A DNA stretch of 11,545 nt from WANQ01 sp964448055 (GTDB taxonomy: Archaea > Thermoproteota > Thermoprotei_A > Sulfolobales > WANQ01), in contig CAYUVB010000048.1 in NCBI GenBank assembly GCA_964448055.1, forward strand, positions 1-11,545, written 5' to 3'. A program made the position numbers and the translations under genes. The notes beneath the pieces are model-generated. The model was given only the letters and a program-made list of their open reading frames with translations. It made no database searches and was not told the origin of the DNA. This document shows, in pieces, positions 6,253 through 11,545 of this stretch; positions within the stretch are counted from its first letter, which is position 1, and every line of letters starts with the position of its first letter.

Positions 6253-7200
6253 TTAACTTATTTTCTCAGTTTTTAATGTAAATCTTAGCTTACCTAGTAC
6301 TAAGTCGACTTCTAATCTGCTAGGTGCTCCTAAGCTACCATGACGTGTAACCTTTATTCCAGCTGCTACAACGCCTGCTCTAACTGCTTCAACATAATCA
6401 TTGGTTTCAAGATAGTAGGTGTTAAAGGCTGCATCGAATACATCTCCTGCTCCAACGGTGTCTACTACCTTTCCTGGCCTGTAGGCTTCTACTCTTAGCA
6501 TTTCCTTCTTTGTCACCAATGTTGCCCCTCTTCCACCCATTTTTATTGCTATTGCTTCTAGCTTACCACGTAGAAGATCTTTTGATAAAGGCATGTTCAA
6601 TGCTTTGAATTCTCTTTCATTAAGCAGTAGGTGGTTTATATTCGGCATAATTTCAGCTAACTTATTAGGTTTATCAACTGCTTTACGGCCTGGATCATAT
6701 GATATTATTACTTGAGTTCTTGATTCTAATAGTCTTTTAATTAATGATAACGTTATTTCGGGGTCTAAGCCCGCTACATGGACTATATCCGGATTCTCAT
6801 AGTTAACCAATTCTATTATATAGTCTATGGTTAATGCTCTATTAGCACCTAAGTACGATGCCATGGCATATTTACCGTTAGGCAGTGAGAGGACAACTAC
6901 TGTTCCTGGACCTCCACCACTACGGCATAGCCTTGAAGCATCAACACCAACTGATGCAAGCATTTCGACTAGTACACGTGAAAATGGGTCGACACCTGTA
7001 CATGCTGCTAAAACAGCATTATGTCCTAATCTTGAAACTGCTATGGCATAGTTGGTTGCAGAACCACCTATACTTATAAATGAATCACTACCATATACCC
7101 TATCTTCTACTCCTGGTAACCTGTTAACATATAATATGATATCTAAGTTAAGCCTACCTGCTGATAAATGGGTGTACTTAGTCAATAGCTGTACCTCCAC
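6253..7200 (-). CDS. PfkB-family carbohydrate/nucleoside kinase
   Basis: Ribokinase-fold cytoplasmic kinase. Signatures are the N-terminal SAGRLNLDIILYVNRLPG (13-30), the GG substrate-lid switch ISIGGSATNYA (43-53), the NxxE motif N194-E-R-E197, KMGGRG (220-225) and the C-terminal DTVGAGDVFDAAF (247-259), whose D253 is the catalytic base. Its length of 315 aa is normal. It lies directly downstream of uridine phosphorylase with a 4-bp gap from the longest start, so the pair is one operon. This suggests a nucleoside or ribose-1-phosphate substrate; ADP- or ATP-dependent archaeal homologues of both kinds exist, and the sequence does not decide between them. The longest start is GTG 7198-7200, but GGAGGT (7193-7198) overlaps it and lies 7 nt before TTG 7183-7185. 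The real start is probably TTG at residue 6. Confidence 0.9.
   Translation of the reverse strand: MEVQLLTKYTHLSAGRLNLDIILYVNRLPGVEDRVYGSDSFISIGGSATNYAIAVSRLGHNAVLAACTGVDPFSRVLVEMLASVGVDASRLCRSGGGPGTVVVLSLPNGKYAMASYLGANRALTIDYIIELVNYENPDIVHVAGLDPEITLSLIKRLLESRTQVIISYDPGRKAVDKPNKLAEIMPNINHLLLNEREFKALNMPLSKDLLRGKLEAIAIKMGGRGATLVTKKEMLRVEAYRPGKVVDTVGAGDVFDAAFNTYYLETNDYVEAVRAGVVAAGIKVTRHGSLGAPSRLEVDLVLGKLRFTLKTEKIS
6261..6274 (+). terminator. candidate T-rich terminator for the 5705-6244 gene
   Basis: TTTTCTCAGTTTTT begins 17 nt after the stop codon. Archaeal RNA polymerase terminates at T-rich stretches without a hairpin. It lies inside the 3' end of the opposing kinase gene. Confidence 0.4.
7193..7198 (-). 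promoter_or_regulatory. ribosome binding site that moves the PfkB kinase start to TTG 7183-7185
   Basis: GGAGGT begins 6 nt after the uridine phosphorylase stop codon (TAG 7205-7207). It overlaps the GTG of the longest reading frame and sits 7 nt before an in-frame TTG, the standard spacing. The shorter protein begins MTKYTHLSAGRLNLD. Confidence 0.7.
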
Positions 7201-7204
7201 TCTT

Positions 7205-8065
7205 CTACTCTTTAGCTAATTTCAGTAAACTTGGATAGAAGTATTTCTTACCAGTTCTTTTCTTTAGTTCATCCCATTCGTACAAGATTCTTACAGCTTC
7301 ATTTGCCACCTTTATGGCATCTTCCTCGCCAGCACCTGGGACCATTTCACCTGTAACACGGTTTGCTACAACAGCTGTAACCATTCCTGCACGTACACCA
7401 TAAATGTTTGCCAACGTAAATAATGTTGCAGACTCCATTTCAAAGTTTAGTACTCTTGCCGCTTGAAGATCAGGTATTATGTTTTTCATCCAGCTTTGCA
7501 TATAACCTTTAAATCCGGGTCTGCCTTGACCAGTATAGAAGCTATCAGTACTAGCTGTGATACCGACATGATACCTGACACCAAGTGTTTCAGCAGCTTC
7601 TATTAAAGCCATTACTACCTCTGGTGATGCAGCAGCAGGATACTCTATCATAACATATTGTCTACTAGTACCTTCTAGCCTAACAGAAGCATAAGTTATT
7701 ATTATATCACCAACCTTCACATCACGTTGAATGGATCCTGTTGTACCTACTCGGATAAAAGTATGAGCACCAACTCTAAGTAATTCTTCAATCGCTATTG
7801 CTGTTGATGGCCCTCCTATACCTGTTGATGTAGCTGATATCGGTACTCCCTTATATTTCCCTGTATATGTGTTATATTCTCTATGAATTGCAACTTGTCT
7901 TGCTTCATCCCAGTATTTCGCGATCTCAGGTACTCGACCAGGATCTCCTGGAAGCAGGACATAAGGTGCAACATCACCAGGTCTAACCATTAAGTGATAT
8001 TGTAGTCCCTCCTCTGTTTCAGGCATGTCAGCTGATTTTAATTTTAAAGACATGTAACCACCCAT
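7205..8065 (-). CDS. udp: uridine phosphorylase
   Basis: Cleaves uridine with phosphate to uracil and ribose-1-phosphate (nucleoside phosphorylase I family, hexamer). The motifs are diagnostic. GDPGRV (40-45) and R105-V-G-T-T-G bind phosphate, and NFEMES (207-212) binds ribose through E209-M-E211. Uracil recognition is present as F176-Y-T-G-Q180-G-R182, matching E. coli Phe162, Gln166 and Arg168. This separates it from purine phosphorylases and MTA phosphorylases. First gene of a two-gene operon with the PfkB kinase. The longest start is ATG 8063-8065. GGTGGT (8057-8062) inside the first codons precedes ATG 8051-8053, so MSLKLKSADM is a likely alternative N-terminus. Confidence 0.93.
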   Translation of the reverse strand: MGGYMSLKLKSADMPETEEGLQYHLMVRPGDVAPYVLLPGDPGRVPEIAKYWDEARQVAIHREYNTYTGKYKGVPISATSTGIGGPSTAIAIEELLRVGAHTFIRVGTTGSIQRDVKVGDIIITYASVRLEGTSRQYVMIEYPAAASPEVVMALIEAAETLGVRYHVGITASTDSFYTGQGRPGFKGYMQSWMKNIIPDLQAARVLNFEMESATLFTLANIYGVRAGMVTAVVANRVTGEMVPGAGEEDAIKVANEAVRILYEWDELKKRTGKKYFYPSLLKLAKE

Positions 8066-8182
8066 ACGTTTTATGGACGATGACTCCTTTACTAGCGGTG
8101 TTATCTGAGTAGAGGCAAACTACCTAATAAGCTCAGCTTTAGGGTACCATTATTCTACAGGATGCTCTGGAGGAAGTAGTTT
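8066..8182. other. divergent intergenic region between udp and the Tyr-rich orphan
   Basis: This 117-bp gap must hold promoters for both directions, but no strong TATA stands out. CTTATTA on the minus strand (about 8125-8132) is the best candidate for udp. Overlapping it is an 11-bp odd palindrome, AAGCTCAGCTT (8129-8139), a possible operator. GGAGG at 8169-8173 is the ribosome binding site for the gene at 8183. Confidence 0.35.
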
Positions 8183-8587
8183 ATGTACGTTAGAATAGTT
8201 AATGGAAAACAAAGGCTAAAAGAGATAATGGATAACTTCCTTAAATCATTATATGACTATAATGCCAACATACGTAACACAGGGTACTACCTTAAACCCT
8301 ATCATGTGGTTGTATATAAGTCACGTTATGGTACCAAGAAGTATTATTATTATGGAAGATATTGGTATCGCGTGAAATATGCTGGGAAGAAAGGAAAAAC
8401 TAGTATTGTAAAATGGGAGTATGTAGGGAAGAATAAACCTGATGAACGATTGCCTGATCCACCACCCCATCCTTTGGAAGGCATAGTATTTCTTATTGAA
8501 GGCGAAGATATTATAATGAGAGAAACAGATTATATGAAAGTAAGCAAGCTTTTTGAAGGATTAAAGATAGTTAAAATGATGTTATGA
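8183..8587 (+). CDS. small basic, tyrosine-rich hypothetical protein, 134 aa
   Basis: I cannot name a family. It has 17 tyrosines in 134 residues, 15 of them between residues 24 and 80. The core, KKYYYYGRYWYRVKYAGKKG (52-71), is followed by a strand KWEYVGK. This looks like a positively charged beta-hairpin, similar in style to the short 'GPYWYLYW...YIGK' elements of some DUF6788-type archaeal and phage proteins; that link is only a resemblance. A proline cluster (PDPPPHP, 91-97) links to a C-terminal segment (about 99-134). There is no membrane helix or cysteine. Start ATG 8183 has GGAGG with 9-nt spacing. It is monocistronic, divergent from udp and convergent with metG. A nucleic-acid-binding role is plausible but unproven. 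Confidence 0.75.
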   Translation: MYVRIVNGKQRLKEIMDNFLKSLYDYNANIRNTGYYLKPYHVVVYKSRYGTKKYYYYGRYWYRVKYAGKKGKTSIVKWEYVGKNKPDERLPDPPPHPLEGIVFLIEGEDIIMRETDYMKVSKLFEGLKIVKMML

Positions 8588-8597
8588 GATAATCGGG

Positions 8598-10328
8598 CTA
8601 TTCGAGTACTTTTGGTCTCTTAGCTTTAGCTTTTGTTCTAGCTTCTAGTAATAAATCATTAACTTTATCCAAGAAGTCTGGTGGGAGTTTCTTGAATAAT
8701 GGTTTAGGCTTGTTTATTTTATGTCCAGGCTTAAGCGATAATTCTTTTGCACTATTCCATCCGGCATCTTCTACTGTTCCTTCTAATCCAAGCATACTCC
8801 ATAACTCATTTGCTTTAGCTGGCATGAAGGGCTCCATAACTATTGCTAGTGTTCTAACAACGTTTAAAGCCATGTAGATTATTGTTTTAGCATCTTCGGG
8901 GTCTTCTTTTACTTTTCTCCATGGTTCTCTTATGTTCAAATATTGATTACCTTTGCGTGCAATGATTAGTACTTGTTCTGAAGCTGCTTTAAGCTTTACA
9001 TCGAGGAAGTATTTCTCAGCTTGTTCAACTGCTTCTACAACGTCTTCCCATAATTTTTCGTCTTCCTGTATCTTTGTTGACGGCTCTGGTACCATTCCAT
9101 TAAAGTTTTTATATGCAAATGATAAGACTCTATGAACAAAGTTTCCTATATCATCATTTAACTCACTGTTCACTATACGGTAGAACTCCTTCCATGTAAA
9201 GTTGGTGTCCTTTTGCTCCGGCCTCATACGTATTAGAGCCCATCTCCAGTAGTCTGCATCAAACATTTCTAGTGCTTCATCAATCCATACACCTATTCCT
9301 CTATGCTTACTGAACTTTTCTCCTTCGAACATTAGGTATTCGGTGGCAGCTATTTGGTAAGGTAGTGTATAGTCTTCACCGCTTGCCATGAGCATTGCCG
9401 GGAATAATATGGCGTGGAATGGTATGTTATCCTTTCCTATGAAGTAAATTGTACGAGTATCTTTGTCTAGCCAGAATCTCTTCCATAATTCTGGCTCACC
9501 TTTAGTTTTCTCAGCCCATTCCTTGGTGGCAGAAATGTACCCCAGTACAGCATCAAACCATACATAGATGGTTTTACCTTCAGCACCTGGAAATGGTGCT
9601 GGGATACCCCATTTATTATCACGTGTGACTGACCTAGGCTTTAGTCCTTCCTTAACCCAGCCTAACGAGAAGTTCTTAACGTTATCAGGGAATTGTTCGT
9701 GTCTCTCAAGCCATTCCTTAACTTTGCCCTCAAGTTTAGGTAAGTCGAAGAACCAATGAGTAGTTTCCTTAAATATAGGTTTTGAACCACAGAATACACA
9801 TCTAGGGTTAATTAATTCTGTTGGATGGAGTAGTCTACCACATTTATCACATTGATCTCCATGTGCTTCTGGGTATCCACAGTAAGGGCATGTTCCAACT
9901 ATGAATCTATCCGGTAAGAATATTTCGTCACGAGGACAGTATGGTAATACCTCCTTACGTGTAAATACGTAACCATTGTTATAAACTTGTAACCAGAACT
10001 TTTTAACAAAATCATGGTGCACAGTACTTTCAGTACGAGTATAATTGTCGAAGCTTATACGCCATTTGCGGAATAGCTCTGAGACATATGCATGTACTTC
10101 ATCCGTTAATTTACGTGGCTCTATACCCCTTTTCCTAGCCTCAACCTCTATAGGTGTGCCATGTTCATCGCTACCACTAACAAATACAACTTCCTCGCCA
10201 CGTAATCTTAAGAAACGCGCAAATACATCAGCACTAAGTACAGATCCTATCATGTTACCTAGATGTGGTACCGTATTAACATAAGGCCATGCCGAACATA
10301 CCACCCATTTAGCCACTAATATCATCAC
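8598..10328 (-). CDS. metG: methionyl-tRNA synthetase, archaeal type
   Basis: Class I aminoacyl-tRNA synthetase that charges tRNA-Met. The Rossmann fold begins CSAWPYVNTVPHLGN (11-25), with the HIGH equivalent HLGN. The connective domain carries zinc knuckles CPYC (147-150), CDKC (160-163) and CVFC (177-180), plus C131. The KMSKS loop is K338-F-S-K-H342, with a non-standard last residue. The alpha-helical anticodon domain follows (about 395-560). It ends at 576 aa without the C-terminal EMAP-II-like tRNA-binding domain, which many Archaea encode separately. The longest start is GTG 10326-10328, but GAGGTGAT (10324-10331) covers it and lies 7 nt before GTG 10314-10316. The likely N-terminus is therefore MAKWVVCSAWPYVN, as in other MetRS proteins. 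Divergent from priL. Confidence 0.97.
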   Translation of the reverse strand: MMILVAKWVVCSAWPYVNTVPHLGNMIGSVLSADVFARFLRLRGEEVVFVSGSDEHGTPIEVEARKRGIEPRKLTDEVHAYVSELFRKWRISFDNYTRTESTVHHDFVKKFWLQVYNNGYVFTRKEVLPYCPRDEIFLPDRFIVGTCPYCGYPEAHGDQCDKCGRLLHPTELINPRCVFCGSKPIFKETTHWFFDLPKLEGKVKEWLERHEQFPDNVKNFSLGWVKEGLKPRSVTRDNKWGIPAPFPGAEGKTIYVWFDAVLGYISATKEWAEKTKGEPELWKRFWLDKDTRTIYFIGKDNIPFHAILFPAMLMASGEDYTLPYQIAATEYLMFEGEKFSKHRGIGVWIDEALEMFDADYWRWALIRMRPEQKDTNFTWKEFYRIVNSELNDDIGNFVHRVLSFAYKNFNGMVPEPSTKIQEDEKLWEDVVEAVEQAEKYFLDVKLKAASEQVLIIARKGNQYLNIREPWRKVKEDPEDAKTIIYMALNVVRTLAIVMEPFMPAKANELWSMLGLEGTVEDAGWNSAKELSLKPGHKINKPKPLFKKLPPDFLDKVNDLLLEARTKAKAKRPKVLE

Positions 10329-10331
10329 CTC
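10324..10331 (-). promoter_or_regulatory. strong ribosome binding site that sets the metG start at GTG 10314-10316
   Basis: GAGGTGAT matches the full anti-Shine-Dalgarno complement of crenarchaeal 16S rRNA. It overlaps the GTG and ATG of the longest reading frame, so those cannot easily be the start. Seven nt downstream is an in-frame GTG giving the usual MetRS N-terminus. Confidence 0.75.
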
Positions 10332-10536
10332 GTTCTCATGCTCTCATGATATCTGGGTAATACGATTATTGTAGAGGGATAAGCCAGCCAACTTAAGCCT
10401 TTCTATACTTATGTTAATGTATCCTCATAGAATATATTAGCCCTCTAATTTTATAGCTCAGATAGAACAATAAAACATCTTACGGAGATTCGAGTAGTCA
10501 GCTATAACTATATTTAAGATGAGGGATATTAGCTGA
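10332..10536. other. divergent intergenic region between metG and priL
   Basis: About 205 bp with no credible ORF or RNA gene. It holds the priL TATA at 10510-10518. On the minus strand GGCTTAAGT (about 10391-10400) or GGCTTATCC (about 10377-10386) could serve metG; neither is decisive. I see no repeat or origin-like array. Confidence 0.4.
10510..10518 (+). promoter_or_regulatory. TATA box of priL
   Basis: ATATTTAAG is centred about 23 nt before TTG 10537, which predicts transcription starting at or next to that codon. This gives a leaderless mRNA and supports TTG as the start. Confidence 0.6.
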
Positions 10537-11545
10537 TTGCCAGCGTTCATTGACTATCGAAAGTATCCTATGCTAGTAAATATTAGAAGGTATGTTGAGC
10601 GTAGATGGGCTCATGGTATAACACTTGTAGATGTGCTAGGAATGCTTGAATCTACTGTTATGAAACGAGCTGAAGAGAGAGTTATGGATGCTATTAATAG
10701 TGAGGCCATAAGTGATCCACCTCCGGATGTAAATGTTGATGCAGAAGTCTTAGCATATCATGTTAGTTTAGTGATAGTTAGTGCTATATGTGATAGATGG
10801 CTTGCTAATAGTTATGCTGTAAAAGAGGCTAAGAGGATATACCAACATCTTATAAGGGAAGATGACCGAGTAGTTGAAGCAATAGGCAAATATCTTGGAC
10901 TAAGAATAGAATATAACCCAGATAAAGCAGCAACAATACCATACATGTATGCTAAAGGTCAAGTACTATATTTATTCCTACCCTATCGCATACACTTCAT
11001 AGACTATGTGAAATACACTAAAAGGTTATCTGGAGACCCCAAATGGAAACTTACTAACCAGTTCATTAAGAAGGGTTATGTATACTTAGATCGTAGAAGA
11101 ATAGCAAGAATACTAGAGGAAGTATTTGCTGAAAAAATACTTGAAACAATAAAACCATTAGATGAAGTACCTGAACCTATTAAAGATATAGTGGATCATA
11201 TAGTAAAAGCATTAGAAGAAAAACGTGGCAGCATCTTTAAAGAAGTAGTAGAAAAAACTACATCTATAAGTAGAACAGGACCTAGCATTAAGGAAATAGC
11301 AGAGGAGCTTAAAGGAATAATTGACCTAGAATCTTTCCCACCATGTATAAAGAACTTATATGATCGTGCACTAAGAGGGGATCACCTAAGCCACCATGAA
11401 AGATTTGCATTAGCTACATTTCTACTCAATATAGGAATGGATATAGATTCCGTGGTAAATGTATTTAGAAATTCACCTGACTTCAACGAGAAAATAGCAA
11501 GATACCAAGTAGAGCATTTAGCTGGTTTAAGAGGTTCAAGGAAGA
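10537..11545 (+). CDS. priL: DNA primase large subunit (PriL), 3' end outside window
   Basis: Large subunit of the archaeal/eukaryotic primase; with PriS it makes replication primers, and its C-terminal Fe-S domain is needed for initiation. The 336 codons in the window stay open to the edge. N-terminal FIDYRKYPMLVNI matches the 'KKYPF' start of other PriL proteins. Characteristic later segments are IHFIDYVKYTKRL (152-164), KGYVYLDRRRIARIL (179-193) and FPPCIKNLYDRALRGDHLSHHERFA (267-291). C270 there is the first of four Fe-S cysteines; the other three lie beyond the window. HLAGLRGSRK at the end is the conserved lead-in to them. Start TTG 10537 is the first start codon after an in-frame TGA (10534-10536) and fits the TATA. 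ATG 10570 would delete the conserved FIDYRKYP. Confidence 0.95.
   Translation, partial: MPAFIDYRKYPMLVNIRRYVERRWAHGITLVDVLGMLESTVMKRAEERVMDAINSEAISDPPPDVNVDAEVLAYHVSLVIVSAICDRWLANSYAVKEAKRIYQHLIREDDRVVEAIGKYLGLRIEYNPDKAATIPYMYAKGQVLYLFLPYRIHFIDYVKYTKRLSGDPKWKLTNQFIKKGYVYLDRRRIARILEEVFAEKILETIKPLDEVPEPIKDIVDHIVKALEEKRGSIFKEVVEKTTSISRTGPSIKEIAEELKGIIDLESFPPCIKNLYDRALRGDHLSHHERFALATFLLNIGMDIDSVVNVFRNSPDFNEKIARYQVEHLAGLRGSRK

Noticed and set aside
8075..8108. ACGATGA and CTGA in the udp upstream gap as a second C/D sRNA
   Set aside because: 24 nt between the boxes is too short for two guides and too long for one; no C' box follows CTGA and there is no GC enrichment.
791..8120. 10-mer AGAGGCAAAC at 791-800 repeated at 8111-8120
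   Set aside because: Dozens of 10-mer matches are expected by chance in 11.5 kb; the flanks do not match.
10515..10536. C-box-like AAGATGA (10515-10521) followed by CTGA (10533-10536), a possible C/D sRNA upstream of priL
   Set aside because: Only half a C/D unit with an 11-nt guide; no C'/D partner follows, and the bases are explained by the TATA region and the TGA before priL.
1..11545. CRISPR arrays, tRNA or rRNA genes, integrase attachment sites
   Set aside because: No regularly spaced repeats, no cloverleaf with the GGTTCGA-type arm, and no repeated tRNA 3' ends were seen on either strand.

Overview
The window looks like an AT-rich chromosome segment of a hyperthermophilic crenarchaeote (Thermoprotei, probably Desulfurococcales or a near relative). 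The evidence is archaeal: TATA promoters, archaeal-type phosphoglycolate phosphatase, an M42 (TET-type) peptidase, archaeal MetRS and an archaeal primase large subunit (PriL). Codons favour AGA/AGG for Arg and ATA for Ile. Initiation is mixed: strong GGAGGT-type sites inside operons and near-leaderless starts at lead genes. The exact genus is not determined.

Layout. (a) 1-790: 3' part of an IS200/IS605-type tnpB whose frame is broken by one base in an A5 run; its GC-rich 3' end can fold into consecutive hairpins like an omega RNA. (b) 843-2182: a conserved-looking hypothetical gene convergent with an MscS channel gene; their stop codons overlap. (c) 2295-4193: phosphoglycolate phosphatase and, convergently, an M42 peptidase. 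The 114 bp between them hold a GC-rich C/D-box sRNA candidate that starts on the phosphatase stop codon. (d) 4266-5626: a translationally coupled pair made of an amidohydrolase-fold protein without its metal-binding histidines and a small three-helix membrane protein. (e) 5705-6244: an orphan gene, divergent from (d) around one symmetric TATA element. (f) 6253-8065: a uridine phosphorylase/PfkB kinase operon. (g) 8183-8587: a small basic, Tyr-rich orphan. (h) 8598-10328: metG. (i) 10537 to the window end: priL, cut by the window edge.

How the genes fit together. The clearest functional unit is udp-pfkB: phosphorolysis of uridine followed by phosphorylation of a sugar or nucleoside, which is nucleoside salvage and perhaps entry to the archaeal pentose-bisphosphate route. 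Phosphoglycolate phosphatase, MetRS and PriL are housekeeping genes. The accessory or poorly understood material is the TnpB remnant, the metal-less amidohydrolase with its membrane partner, the sRNA candidate and three orphan proteins. Several genes (metG, pfkB, udp, perhaps mscS) have a Shine-Dalgarno sequence lying on the longest-ORF start, so their true starts are probably a few codons downstream. All family calls come from reading motifs; no database search was run.
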